DNA of 64,000 nt, from the NCBI RefSeq assembly GCF_000744225.1, contig NZ_JQLN01000004.1, positions 868,001 through 932,000 of the forward strand, written 5' to 3'. Of this stretch, positions 1-8,573 are shown in pieces (position 1 is the stretch's first letter; each line of letters starts with the position of its first letter). The position numbers and the translations under genes were made by a program. The notes under the pieces are model-generated. The model saw only the letters and a program-made list of their open reading frames with translations, was not told where the DNA came from and did no database searches. Source of the DNA: Kitasatospora mediocidica KCTC 9733 (GTDB taxonomy: Bacteria; Actinomycetota; Actinomycetes; Streptomycetales; Streptomycetaceae).

Positions 1-308
1 AAGACCTCCCTCGCGCGCGGCCTGCGCCGCAGTGCCTGAGGCCCCAGCGCCGGCACCGTGACGGGCCGCCAGACCGCCTTCAGCTCGCGCCAGGAGATGT
101 CCTCCGCGGAGGCATAGAGCAGCGGCGGCAGCACGGCCACGCTGATCACCTCCGGTGGCACGGTGATCCGCGGGACGAACGGGAGCAGCCCGGCCAGCAC
201 ACCGGCGACCACCAGCAGGGACGGCGCGGGAATGCTCCAGTGCCGGGCCCCGGTGGCCACGGCGGTGGCCAGGATGACCAGCAACAGCACTGTTGTGACA
301 CCGCTCAC
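1..308 (-). CDS. Na+/H+ antiporter, CPA1/NhaP-like, N-terminal part (partial)
   Basis: This is the beginning of a membrane protein that runs off the left edge. The GTG start at 306-308 has an AGGGGAGG ribosome binding site about 10 nt upstream. The N-terminus is a hydrophobic helix (TTVLLLVILATAVATGA), followed by LLVVAGVLAGLLPFVP and then VLPPLLYASAEDISW, which matches the first helices of CPA1 sodium/proton exchangers as I remember them. Such proteins exchange Na+ or K+ for protons across the cytoplasmic membrane. Oddly, the last ~17 residues at the edge (PQALRRRPRARE) are basic where a further hydrophobic helix is expected, so the gene may be disrupted or frameshifted close to position 50. 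The family call rests on about 85 residues. Confidence 0.6.
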   Translation of the reverse strand, partial: MSGVTTVLLLVILATAVATGARHWSIPAPSLLVVAGVLAGLLPFVPRITVPPEVISVAVLPPLLYASAEDISWRELKAVWRPVTVPALGPQALRRRPRAREV

Positions 309-532
309 GCCGGCAACGCCTCCCCTGGGGATCGAGCCCCCGGGGTGGCTCGACGCGCCTATTGTATGAACCGTCGGCGCGTCACTTCGGGCTTTTGCCT
401 GGTCATCCGGTGCCCACCGGATGGGGGCCGACGACAGCGGACTCAACGAATGTCGTACTGTGCGGTCGGGCAGCGCCCCGGCACGGCGCCGCGACGAGCC
501 GATCCACGCAGGCCGGTGCCCGGGGAGGGACC

Positions 533-1201
533 ATGATCAATCTCATCACCAAGCTCGCGATCAAGCCGCTCGCGAAGGCCCTCTACCGGCCCGTCATCGA
601 GGGCCTGGAGAACGTGCCGCGCAAGGGTGGGGTGATCCTGGCCAGCAACCACCTGTCCTTCATCGACAGCGTGGTGATCCCGCTGACCGCGCCGCGCCCG
701 GTCCGCTTCCTGGCCAAGGCCGAGTACTGGCAGGGCGAGGGCATGCGCGGCCGGCTCTCCAAGGCGTTCTTCGACGCGATCAACGCCGTCCCCGTCGAGC
801 GCGGCACCGTCCACCTCGCCCAGGCCGCCCTGGACGCCGCGCTGGAGGTCCTGGAGGGCGGCGAGGCCTTCGGCATCTACCCCGAGGGCACCCGCTCCCG
901 CGACGGCCGCCTCTACCGCGGCAAGACCGGCGTGGCCTGGCTGGCGATGACCGCCGGCGTCCCGGTCGTCCCGGTCGCCCTGGAGGGCACCGAACACCTC
1001 CAACCGGTCGGCTCCCGCATCCCCCGCCTGGCCCGCGTCACCGTCCGCTTCGGCGAGCCCCTGGACTTCACCGAGTACCACGGCCGGCAACGCTCCGCCA
1101 AGGCCCGCCGCGAGGTCACCGACGAGGTCATGCGCGCCGTCCACGCCCTGTCCGGCCAGGAACTCGCCGAGGTCTACAACGAACTCCCCAAAGCCGCCTG
1201 A
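533..1201 (+). CDS. 1-acyl-sn-glycerol-3-phosphate acyltransferase family (PlsC-like)
   Basis: A 222-residue acyltransferase that would transfer a fatty acyl group to lysophosphatidate or a related acceptor at the inner membrane face, in phospholipid or storage-lipid synthesis. The catalytic HX4D box is NHLSFID (His40, Asp45), and the acceptor-binding block EGTRS lies at 118-122 (YPEGTRSRDG). The VPVVPVALEG block follows near 143-152. The ATG at 533 is chosen because GGGGAGGGA sits just upstream; the longer upstream reading frame lacks a comparable site. It is transcribed divergently from the antiporter fragment. Length fits stand-alone PlsC proteins of actinomycetes. Acyl and acceptor specificity cannot be read from the sequence. 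Confidence 0.88.
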   Translation: MINLITKLAIKPLAKALYRPVIEGLENVPRKGGVILASNHLSFIDSVVIPLTAPRPVRFLAKAEYWQGEGMRGRLSKAFFDAINAVPVERGTVHLAQAALDAALEVLEGGEAFGIYPEGTRSRDGRLYRGKTGVAWLAMTAGVPVVPVALEGTEHLQPVGSRIPRLARVTVRFGEPLDFTEYHGRQRSAKARREVTDEVMRAVHALSGQELAEVYNELPKAA

Positions 1202-1254
1202 GAATGCCGGCCGGGTCCAGTCATCGAGCCGCTGACCCTTTTCCACCGAAGAAC

Positions 1255-1764
1255 ATGTCACGCAGCACCGGTGGTCGCCGACCGATGGTGGATTGGCTCC
1301 TGGCGTGGTGCATCGGGTTCCCGTCCATGCTGGGTATCGGTGTCGTGCGAGGAGCCGCATCGAGCGTCGTCCAGGGCGGCGGGGGGATCGCCGGGCTGGT
1401 GTTCCTGATCGCGCTCGGCGTCGGATGCGCGCTACAGGGGGCTGCCTTCGCCTCGATGTGGGCCCTGGTGCGGCGGCGCCGCGCAGCAGGGAAGGGCAGC
1501 GGCCTCGCCGCGCTGCGGGTGCTCGTCCTGGGCGGGGCGGGCGTGGTGGCGCTGAACCTGGTGCTGGTCTCGGGCCCCTATCTGCTGCCCTTCGGTCCCG
1601 TCTCGACCGTGCTGCTGTGCCTGCCGTACCCGCTGGCCTTCGCCCTGCTGGAGGTGCGAGGCCGGGCGGTGGCCGCCGGGATCGGGGCCGCGGTGCTGCT
1701 GCTGGCTGCGGGAACGGTGCCGCTGCACGCCCTACAGGAACGCTGGCCGCCCGTGCCTGGCTGA
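1255..1764 (+). CDS. Membrane protein, four hydrophobic segments, probably 5' part of a frameshifted gene
   Basis: About 169 residues with roughly four membrane segments (around LLAWCIGFPSML, GIAGLVFLIALGVG, VLVLGGAGVVALNLVLV and AAGIGAAVLLLAAG) and an Arg-rich cytoplasmic loop. I do not recognise a function. The start is uncertain: ATG 1255 and ATG 1285 are both in frame and neither has a strong ribosome binding site. The frame stops at 1762-1764, directly after the last helix. Coding-quality sequence for a soluble domain continues at once in another frame with no start codon near the junction, so the two parts are most likely one protein (helical bundle plus an outer-face domain) split by a one-base change near 1745-1765. 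Confidence 0.55.
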   Translation: MSRSTGGRRPMVDWLLAWCIGFPSMLGIGVVRGAASSVVQGGGGIAGLVFLIALGVGCALQGAAFASMWALVRRRRAAGKGSGLAALRVLVLGGAGVVALNLVLVSGPYLLPFGPVSTVLLCLPYPLAFALLEVRGRAVAAGIGAAVLLLAAGTVPLHALQERWPPVPG

Positions 1765-2249
1765 GTGATCATCCCGGGCTGGACCACACGCTCCTTCAGG
1801 CGGTCGACTGGCCCGGTGGCGAGCAGTCCGCCTTCACCACAGGCCCCTACGGCGTACGCACCACCGTGTTCTTCCAGGACACCACCATGGACGGCAACGA
1901 CGACGGCGTCGTCTCCGTCGCCCCGGCCACGGCCAATCCCTGCAAGCTCGCGGCGACAGTGGCGACCGGGCACAACACGCCCGACAACGACCCGACCCCC
2001 GTCGGCTCCGTCGTGCTCCTGCCCGTCACCTCCTGCACCCCCGACGGGAAGGACGCCTGGAGGCTGATCGGCAACGACTTCACCGGCTACGCCGTGCGCA
2101 GCCATGGCGTCCTCGCCACCGTCTGCGTCGACTCCGCCCGCACCCATGACGATCTGTCCGCCGTCGCCCGCACCCTCCACCCGCTGGACGACCACTCGTT
2201 GTGGCCGCATCTCTCCCTCGGCTGGAGTGCCACCTGGCTGGCTATGTGA
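1740..2249 (+). pseudogene. 3' part of the frameshifted membrane protein: soluble domain without its own start
   Basis: The frame running to the stop at 2247-2249 encodes a compact, non-repetitive domain of ~165 residues (for example LSDHPGLDHTLLQAVDW near its start and GNDFTGYAVRSHG later). Codon use is GC3-rich like real genes here. The first in-frame ATG is at 1887, well inside the domain, and no ATG, GTG or TTG occurs between 1740 and 1887 in this frame with a ribosome binding site. It directly continues the preceding membrane protein in the -1 frame. It overlaps the convergent ABC exporter gene by 8 bp. Either a mutation or sequencing error broke the gene, or the domain is reached by frameshifting. 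Confidence 0.5.
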
Positions 2250-4074
2250 GAACAGGGTCGACCCGACCCGGCTCGTCTTCCGGGGCCTCACGGCGCAGGA
2301 GGGCGGCGTAGCGGCCGTCCCGGGCGAGAAGCTCCTCGTGGGTGCCCTGTTCGGCGATGTGGCCGTGGTCGAGGACGACGATGCGGTCGGCCTGGCGGAC
2401 GGTGGAGAGGCGGTGCGCGATGGTGATCGTGGTGCGTCCCACCGCCAGGGCGTCGATGGCCTGTTGGACCGCGCGCTCGGTGCGGTTGTCCAGGGCGCTG
2501 GTGGCCTCGTCCAGGATCAGGACCGGCGGGTTGCGCAGGATGGTGCGGGCGATCGCCAGGCGCTGCTTCTCGCCGCCGGAGAACCGGTAGCCGCGCTCGC
2601 CGACCAGGGTCTGGTAGCCGTCGGGCAGGCCCGCGATGTGGTCGTGGATCTGGGCCGCGCGGGCCGCCTCGACCAACTCGGCGTCGGTGGCGTCGGGTTT
2701 GGCGAACCGCAGGTTGTCGGCGACCGAGGCGTGGAAGAGGTAGGTCTCCTGGGAGACCACGCCGACCGCGCGGGAGAGCGTCTCGAAGGCGAGGTCGCGC
2801 ACGTCGGTGCCGTCGATGGTCACCCGGCCGCCGGTCACGTCGTAGAGCCGGGGCACCAGGTAGCTGAGCGTGGTCTTGCCCGAGCCGGTCTCGCCGACCA
2901 CCGCGAGCGAACCGCCGGGCGGGACGGTGAGGTCGATCCCGGCCAGCGTACCGGTGGGGTGCTGGGCGTCGTAGCCGAAGTCGACCTGCTCGAACCGGAC
3001 TTCGCCGCGGACCTGCAGCAGGTGGACGGGCTCGGCGGGCTCGGCGATCTCCACCGGCAGGTCCAGGTACTCGAAGATCCGCTGGAACAGCGCGAGCGAG
3101 GTCTGCACGTCGACGCCGGTGGCCAGCAGGCTGACCGCCGGGCGGAACAGCGCCTGCTGGAGGGTGACGAAGGCGACCAGGGTGCCGATCGAGACGATCG
3201 GCGCGCCGTGCGCGGAGGTCAGACCGGCCGCCAGGTAGATCACCGCCGGCATCGCGGCCAGCACGATCTGGATGACGTTCATCCGCCAGCGCCCGGCCAT
3301 GCTGGAGCGCACCTCCAGGCCGGCCAGTTCGTCCGACTGCTCGGTGAACTCCCGTGCCAGCGAGTCCGATCGGCCCATCGTACGGCCCAGCAGGATGCCG
3401 CTGACGGACAGCGACTCCTGGACGGCCGAGGACATCAGCGCCAGCTGCTTCTGGCGCTGCGAGGTGATCTTCTTGCGCTCGCTGCCGACCCGGCGGCTGA
3501 TCCAGGCGAAGAGCGGGAGCAGCAGCAGCGAGACGACGGTCAGCCGCCAGTCCAGCGCGACCATCGCCACGACCGTGGCCACCACGCTGGTCAGGTTGGA
3601 CACCAGGGAGGTCGCGGTGGAGGTGACGGTGGACTGCATGCCGCCGATGTCGTTGGCGATCCTGGACTGCACCTCGCCGGTGCGGGTGCGGGTGAAGAAG
3701 GCCAGCGACATCCGCTGCAGGTGGGCGTAGACGGCGGTGCGCAGGTCGTGCATGACACGCTGGCCGACGGTGGTGGAGATCAGCGTCTGCAACACGTTGA
3801 AGACGCTGTTGATCACCCCGGTCGCCACCATGCCGAGGACCAGCAGGGCGAGCAGTCCGGTGCGGCCCTGCGGGATGGCCGTGTCGAGCACCGCCCGCAG
3901 CAGGAACGGCGACACCACCGAGACCACCGCCGAGGCTCCGACCAGCAGCCCGACGACGGCCAGCCGTCCCCGGTAGGGACGGAAGAGGGCAAGGATGCGG
4001 CGCAGCTGGGCAGGCGGCTGCGGGGAGTCGGCCGAGCGTTCGGGCGGCGTCCAGTCGACGCGGTCGGGCCTCAT
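2242..4074 (-). CDS. ABC exporter, fused membrane domain and ATPase (multidrug/lipid type)
   Basis: A 610-residue half-transporter with an N-terminal six-helix exporter domain (about residues 35-335) followed by an ATPase domain. Visible ATPase motifs are Walker A GETGSGKTT, the signature FSGGEKQRLAIAR, Walker B VLILDEATSALD and the switch histidine in TIAHRLST. Such proteins dimerise and pump drugs, lipids or peptides outward. The start is set at ATG 4072-4074, preceded by TGGAGG; the longer frame to 4107 would begin inside the 37-bp palindrome upstream. A single half-transporter gene implies a homodimer. Regulation is probably by a dimeric repressor binding the palindrome at 4105-4141, but no regulator gene adjoins it. 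The substrate is unknown. Confidence 0.88.
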   Translation of the reverse strand: MRPDRVDWTPPERSADSPQPPAQLRRILALFRPYRGRLAVVGLLVGASAVVSVVSPFLLRAVLDTAIPQGRTGLLALLVLGMVATGVINSVFNVLQTLISTTVGQRVMHDLRTAVYAHLQRMSLAFFTRTRTGEVQSRIANDIGGMQSTVTSTATSLVSNLTSVVATVVAMVALDWRLTVVSLLLLPLFAWISRRVGSERKKITSQRQKQLALMSSAVQESLSVSGILLGRTMGRSDSLAREFTEQSDELAGLEVRSSMAGRWRMNVIQIVLAAMPAVIYLAAGLTSAHGAPIVSIGTLVAFVTLQQALFRPAVSLLATGVDVQTSLALFQRIFEYLDLPVEIAEPAEPVHLLQVRGEVRFEQVDFGYDAQHPTGTLAGIDLTVPPGGSLAVVGETGSGKTTLSYLVPRLYDVTGGRVTIDGTDVRDLAFETLSRAVGVVSQETYLFHASVADNLRFAKPDATDAELVEAARAAQIHDHIAGLPDGYQTLVGERGYRFSGGEKQRLAIARTILRNPPVLILDEATSALDNRTERAVQQAIDALAVGRTTITIAHRLSTVRQADRIVVLDHGHIAEQGTHEELLARDGRYAALLRREAPEDEPGRVDPVLT

Positions 4075-4104
4075 AGAACCTCCAGGGATGGGAAACATGA
4101 GGAG

Positions 4105-4141
4105 CATAGCTCATTGTTAGCGATGCTAATAATGAGCTATG
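4105..4141. promoter_or_regulatory. 37-bp near-perfect palindrome, putative MarR-type operator of the ABC exporter
   Basis: Left arm CATAGCTCATTGTTAGC (4105-4121), centre GAT, right arm 4125-4141; 16 of 17 positions pair. It is AT-rich against a GC-rich background and lies 31 bp upstream of the exporter start, where a promoter would be. The inner TTAGC/GCTAA repeat resembles MarR-family operators, which is an inference. Confidence 0.75.
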
Positions 4142-4197
4142 CCCGTCAGGTATTCCCGCCGACCCGCGCACCGATCCGCGCGCCGGCCCGAGAGGCC

Positions 4198-4971
4198 TCA
4201 GTCCGTCCGGTAGGTACGCGCCGCCTTCGAGGACATCCCGCCGAGCTTGCCCGCCGGCATCAGCCGGGCCACCGCCACCACCAGCTTGTAGCGCTTGCCC
4301 GGCACCGAGAGGGTCCGGCCGTGCGCCAGGTCGCGCAGCGCCTCGTCCACCACCCGTTCGGCCGAGAGCCAGCCCCAGGCCGGGATGTTCGACGTCCCCA
4401 TACCGGCCCGCTCGTGGAACTCGGTGCGGGTGAAGCCGGGGCAGAGCGCCATCAGCCGGACGCCGGTGCCGGTGAGGTCGCGCATCACGCCCTGGGTGAA
4501 GTTGACCACCCACGCCTTGGTGGCTCCGTACGTGCCGCGCGGCAGGAAGGCCGCCACCGAGGCGACGTTGACCACCCCGCCGAACCCGCGCTCGCGCATC
4601 CCGGGCAGAGCTGCCGTGGTGAGCCGCAGCACCGCCTCGACATGCACCTTGAGCATGTCGAGCTCGTCCTGCAACGGGACCGCCAGAAAGGCGCCCCGGT
4701 TGCCGAACCCGGCGTTGTTGACCAGGATGCCGACCGGTCGGGAAGCGTCCTTCAGCCGCTCCTCGACCGCGGCGATCCCGGCTTCGGTGGCGAGGTCGGC
4801 GGTGAGCACCTCCGTCTCCACCCCGAACGCCTTGCGCAGCTCTGCGGCGGAGGCCTCCAGACGTCCGGTGTCCCGGGCGACCAGGACCAGGTCGTGGCCG
4901 TCCTTCGCCAGACGGCGGGCGAAGGCGGCACCGATTCCGGCGGTGGCGCCGGTGATGAGGGCAGTTGTCAT
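4198..4971 (-). CDS. Short-chain dehydrogenase/reductase (SDR)
   Basis: A 257-residue classical SDR. The NAD(P)-binding motif TGATAGIGAAFA lies at the N-terminus, NNAG (ILVNNAGFG) follows in the middle, and the catalytic Ser-Tyr-Lys set is visible as VASVAAF ... YGATK. The acidic/basic region after strand 2 (VARDTGRL) suggests NADP(H), though this is not certain. Its ATG (4969-4971) overlaps the stop of the upstream SDR in an ATGA junction, so it is translationally coupled and last in a four-gene operon with a Baeyer-Villiger-type monooxygenase and a hydrolase. A role in oxidising or reducing the alcohol/ketone intermediates of that pathway is inferred from context. Confidence 0.85.
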   Translation of the reverse strand: MTTALITGATAGIGAAFARRLAKDGHDLVLVARDTGRLEASAAELRKAFGVETEVLTADLATEAGIAAVEERLKDASRPVGILVNNAGFGNRGAFLAVPLQDELDMLKVHVEAVLRLTTAALPGMRERGFGGVVNVASVAAFLPRGTYGATKAWVVNFTQGVMRDLTGTGVRLMALCPGFTRTEFHERAGMGTSNIPAWGWLSAERVVDEALRDLAHGRTLSVPGKRYKLVVAVARLMPAGKLGGMSSKAARTYRTD

Positions 4972-5906
4972 GGGGTGACGCTAGCGTCACCGGCCCGCGG
5001 AGTCCGCATGCCGCCGGAGGGGCCCGCCGAACCGTGCGCCGCGTCATCGGCCGCGCCGCCCGCACCCACCGGACGCAGCCGGCTGCTCGCGGTCGCCCGC
5101 AGCCGGGGCGCCAGCCGGGCCACCTCGCGCGCGCCCACCGAGGCGATCAGGCCGGGCAGCATCCAGCGCATCGGCTGCATGCCGCGCAGCCAGGCCTGCG
5201 CGTAGACGTGCGGCGAGCGGCGGGCGATGCCGTCCACCAGGCGTTCCACCGCCGGGCCGATCGGATAGGTGCGGTTGGCCGGCCAGGGCAGCCGGGCCCG
5301 CATCTCGCGCAGCACGTCGTCCTGGTCGGCGCCGCGCACCATGTCGGTGTCGGTCCAACTCAGGTAGCCGACACCGACCTTGACGCCCTGGTGGGCGACC
5401 TCGGCGCGCAGCGCGTGGGCGAACGACTCGACGCCGGCCTTGCTCGCGCAGTAGGCGCTCATCAGCGGCGCCGGGGTGATCGCGGCCAGCGAGGCGATCT
5501 GCAGCAGGTAGCCGCGGCTCTGCGTCAGAGCCGGAAGGAAGGCCCGGGCGGTGGCGACGCTGCCCAGGAGGTTGACCTCGATCACCCGGCTGAAGGCGGC
5601 GTGGTCGCTGTCGAGCAGCGGGCCGCCGATGGCGATGCCCGCGTTGGCGACCACGGTGTCGATCCGGCCATACCTCGCCGTGATCGCCTCGGCGGTGGCG
5701 GTCAGCGCCGCGAGGTCCGTCACGTCGGCCTCCCAGCTGGAGGCCTCCGGACCGCACAGCGCGGCGGCGGCCTTGAGTTCGGCCGGCTCCAGGCCGACCA
5801 GCGCGACCCGGGCCCCGCGCTCGGCGAGCCGACGGGCCATCAGCGCGCCCAGGCCCCGGGCGGCGCCGGTGACGACGACGACCTGGTTGTTCAGTGAAGG
5901 AGTCAC
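4968..5906 (-). CDS. Short-chain dehydrogenase/reductase (SDR) with C-terminal extension
   Basis: A 312-residue SDR with cofactor motif TGAARGLGALMA, a middle NAG motif (VVANAGIAIGG) and active-site YCASK near residues 158-162. It is longer than a minimal SDR (about 250): the last ~60 residues are a basic, Ala/Pro/Gly-rich tail after a segment (LRGMQPMRWMLPGLIASVG) that may contact membrane, as in some mycobacterial SDRs. The start ATG overlaps the stop of the hydrolase gene upstream (ATGA at 5903-5906), and its stop overlaps the next SDR start. This suggests four enzymes made together. The alcohol or ketone acted on is not known. Confidence 0.83.
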   Translation of the reverse strand: MTPSLNNQVVVVTGAARGLGALMARRLAERGARVALVGLEPAELKAAAALCGPEASSWEADVTDLAALTATAEAITARYGRIDTVVANAGIAIGGPLLDSDHAAFSRVIEVNLLGSVATARAFLPALTQSRGYLLQIASLAAITPAPLMSAYCASKAGVESFAHALRAEVAHQGVKVGVGYLSWTDTDMVRGADQDDVLREMRARLPWPANRTYPIGPAVERLVDGIARRSPHVYAQAWLRGMQPMRWMLPGLIASVGAREVARLAPRLRATASSRLRPVGAGGAADDAAHGSAGPSGGMRTPRAGDASVTP

Positions 5907-6865
5907 GAGGCCTCGGTCCTCTCAACGGGCGGGGCGGCGACGGCGGACGAGGAGGCGGCCGTCAGGTGGGCGGCGGCCAGCCGGCGGATCTCGGCGGCGA
6001 CCTCGGTCGGCCGCTCGACGGGTGCCATGTGCCCGACCCCGGGTAGCTCCAGCAACCCGGCCGGCGAGGACAGCGCGGCCAGCATCCGGTGCGCGAACAC
6101 CGGCGGGGTGAGCTTGTCGGCGCTGCCGACGACGATCGCGGTGGGCGCGGCCAGCCGCGCCAGCCCGGCGTTGACGTCCAGTTCGCCGAGCACCGCCGCC
6201 CAGCGGGCCCGGACGGCCGTCGGGCAGGCGTGCACGATCCGGGCGGTGGCCTCGACCCGGTCGGCGGGCGTGGCCGGTCCCATCGTGGCGTACTTCAGTG
6301 CTGCCCTCGACGCGCCGCTGATCGGGCCCAGCGGCAGCCGGGAGCGCAGGATCTGCCGGTGCAGCGCGCGGCGCAGCCACCGGGGCCGCCAGCCGGCCGG
6401 GATCACCAACAGCTCCTCGACCAGGTCGCTCGGACCGGTGCTGACCAGCAGCGCGGCGGCCGTCCTGGCGGCCACGGCGGGCCGGTCGCCGGCCGCCATG
6501 ATGGTCATGCCGCCCATGCTGTGCCCGGCCAGCACCGCCTTGCGGCCGTCCGGTACGACCGCGGCCAGGACGGCTTCCAGGTCGTCGGCCAGCGCGGTGG
6601 TGGAGTGGCCGCGCGGGGTCGGCGGGATGTCGCTGCGGCCGTGCCCGCGCTGGTCGTAGGCGACCACCCGGTGGGTGTCGGCCAGTTGGTGGACGACCGG
6701 GGCCCAGAACTCGGTGGAGCAGGTCCAGCCGTGCGCGAGCACGACGAGCGGTGCGCCCTCGGGGCCGTACTCGGCGGCGTGCAGCCGGCTGCCGTCGGCG
6801 GAGCGGACGGAGTGCTCGCGCGCGGGGGCGGGGAGCACGCAGTCGGCGGGGATGGCGGGGCTCAC
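5903..6865 (-). CDS. Alpha/beta-fold hydrolase (putative esterase or lactonase)
   Basis: About 320 residues of typical alpha/beta hydrolase: oxyanion region LAHGWTCSTEFW, strand VVAYDQRGHGRSD, nucleophile elbow AGHSMGGM (Ser), acid in VVGSADKLTPP and catalytic His in PGVGHMAPVERP. The GTG start at 6863-6865 forms a GTGA overlap with the stop of the upstream monooxygenase. This start gives a protein beginning just before the fold; the very long open frame further upstream is a shadow of the monooxygenase gene. A Baeyer-Villiger enzyme makes an ester or lactone, so a hydrolase encoded immediately downstream plausibly cleaves that product. This pathway role is inferred from gene order. Confidence 0.85.
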   Translation of the reverse strand: MSPAIPADCVLPAPAREHSVRSADGSRLHAAEYGPEGAPLVVLAHGWTCSTEFWAPVVHQLADTHRVVAYDQRGHGRSDIPPTPRGHSTTALADDLEAVLAAVVPDGRKAVLAGHSMGGMTIMAAGDRPAVAARTAAALLVSTGPSDLVEELLVIPAGWRPRWLRRALHRQILRSRLPLGPISGASRAALKYATMGPATPADRVEATARIVHACPTAVRARWAAVLGELDVNAGLARLAAPTAIVVGSADKLTPPVFAHRMLAALSSPAGLLELPGVGHMAPVERPTEVAAEIRRLAAAHLTAASSSAVAAPPVERTEAS

Positions 6866-8526
6866 GCGGACACCTCCTGGGTCACGACGGCGGAATCGGC
6901 GGCGGAATCGGCGGCGGTCGCGGCGGAGGTCCCGACGGCGGTCTCCGCGGCAGTGCGCTTGATCAGGTCGTATTCGGCGAGGTCGATCCGCCGGGTGGCC
7001 CGGCGGAAGGAGCTGGTCGAACCGGGCCAGAGCACGGTGTTCTTGCCCTCGCCGTCCAGGTACCAGCTGCGGCAGCCGCCGGTGCTCCAGACGGTGCGCT
7101 CCATCTTGTGCTGGAGCCGCTGGTTCCACTGCCGCTGGGCCCGCTCGGTGGGCTGCAGGGCGGTCGCGCCGACCGACTCCAGGGTGCTCAACGCGTCTAT
7201 CAGATAGTTCAGTTGGGATTCGATCATGAGGATCATCGAGCTGTTGCCGAGCCCGGTGTTGGGCCCGATGACGAAGAACAGGTTGGGGAACCCGTGCACG
7301 GTGGACCCACGCAGCGCCTCCATGCCTCCACCCCACTCCTCGGCCAGGCTGCGCCCCGAGGCGCCGAAGACCTTGGCGCCGATCGGCATGTCGGTGACGT
7401 GGAAGCCGGTGCCGAAGACGATCGCGTCGACCTCGTGCTCGCTGCCGTCGGCGGCGACCAGGGTGGAGCCGCGCACCTCCGTCAGCCCGGCGGCGACCAC
7501 CTCGGCGTTGGGGGCGGCCAGCGCCGGGTAGTAGCCGTTGCTGATCAGGATGCGCTTGCAGCCGATCCGGTAGTCCGGGGTCAGCTGGGCGCGCAGCGCG
7601 GGGTCGGCGATCGAGCGGGCCAGGTGGCGCTCGGCCAGCTGCTGGACCACCCGCAGCGCGCCGGGCCGGCGGACGAAGGCGTCCACCTGGAGCTCGCGGA
7701 CGGCGAAGAGCGCCGCCCGGCGCAGCGCGGTGGTGGCCGGGATGGTCCGGTGCACCCAGCGTTCGACGGCGCTGATCTCGCGGTCCACCTTGGGCAGCAC
7801 CCAGGCGGGCGTGCGCTGGAAAAGCGTCAGCCGGCCGACCTCGGGCTGGATCGCGGGCACCACCTGGGCGGCCGACGCCCCGGTGCCGACGACGGCGACG
7901 CGCTTGCCCGTGAGGTCGTAGTCGTGGTCCCAGCGGGAGGTGTGGAAGACCTTTCCGGGGAAGTCGGCGAGGCCCGGCAGGTCGGGGATCTGCGGGTCGG
8001 AGAGCGGACCGCAGGCGGCGACCAGCGCGTCGGCCGTCCACTCCCCCGCCGCGCTGGTGACCCGCCAGCGGGCCTGTGCGGGCTCCCAACGGGCCTCGGT
8101 GACCTCGGCGTTGAAGCGCAGGTGCGCGCGCAGGCCGTAGGTGTCGGTGACCCGCTCCAGGTAGGCGCGGATGTCGGCCTGGCCGGAGAAGCTGCGCGGC
8201 CAGTCGGGGTTGGGGGCGAAGGAGAAGGAGTACAGGTGCGAGGGGACGTCGCAGGCGCAGCCCGGGTAGTCGTTGTCCCGCCAGGTGCCGCCGACCGAGC
8301 CGGCGCGCTCCAGGATCACGAAGTCGGTGATCCCGGCACGGCGCAGCCGCACGCCCGCGCCGATCCCGCCGAAGCCGGAGCCGATCACGGCCACGCGGAC
8401 ATGCGGCACCCGCGGCACGTCGGACTCGGCCGACGCGGCAGGCCCGGCCGATGCGGCCGGCTGGGCCGGGACGTCCGGCGTGCGGCCGGTGCGGGTGCGG
8501 GCACGCTTCTCGGGGCTGGCTGCCAT
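6862..8526 (-). CDS. Flavin-containing Baeyer-Villiger-type monooxygenase
   Basis: A 554-residue flavoprotein. The FAD-binding GSGFGG lies at 49-54, and a second nucleotide-binding loop (VVGTGASAAQ) sits after residue 210. The type I Baeyer-Villiger fingerprint FxGxxxHxxxW is present as F189-P-G-K-V-F-H195-T-S-R-W199. Such enzymes use NADPH and O2 to insert oxygen next to a ketone, giving esters or lactones. An N-terminal ~40-residue Ala/Pro-rich extension precedes the fold. The ATG at 8524-8526 is chosen because AGAGAGGA lies 8 nt upstream. It is first in an operon with a hydrolase and two SDRs, an order reminiscent of the mycobacterial mymA locus (monooxygenase, lipR, SDRs). It is divergent from a MerR gene, with a shared operator-like repeat between. 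Confidence 0.88.
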   Translation of the reverse strand: MAASPEKRARTRTGRTPDVPAQPAASAGPAASAESDVPRVPHVRVAVIGSGFGGIGAGVRLRRAGITDFVILERAGSVGGTWRDNDYPGCACDVPSHLYSFSFAPNPDWPRSFSGQADIRAYLERVTDTYGLRAHLRFNAEVTEARWEPAQARWRVTSAAGEWTADALVAACGPLSDPQIPDLPGLADFPGKVFHTSRWDHDYDLTGKRVAVVGTGASAAQVVPAIQPEVGRLTLFQRTPAWVLPKVDREISAVERWVHRTIPATTALRRAALFAVRELQVDAFVRRPGALRVVQQLAERHLARSIADPALRAQLTPDYRIGCKRILISNGYYPALAAPNAEVVAAGLTEVRGSTLVAADGSEHEVDAIVFGTGFHVTDMPIGAKVFGASGRSLAEEWGGGMEALRGSTVHGFPNLFFVIGPNTGLGNSSMILMIESQLNYLIDALSTLESVGATALQPTERAQRQWNQRLQHKMERTVWSTGGCRSWYLDGEGKNTVLWPGSTSSFRRATRRIDLAEYDLIKRTAAETAVGTSAATAADSAADSAVVTQEVSA

Positions 8527-8573
8527 GCGGCGGTCCTCTCTGGGCACTGCGGTGCTGACGATTGTTCCCCAGA

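Noticed and set aside
2104..5205. Long + strand open frame (over 1000 codons) opposite the exporter and SDR genes
   Set aside because: It is a shadow of minus-strand genes with clear domains; its product is a low-complexity Gly/Arg/Asp-rich chain.
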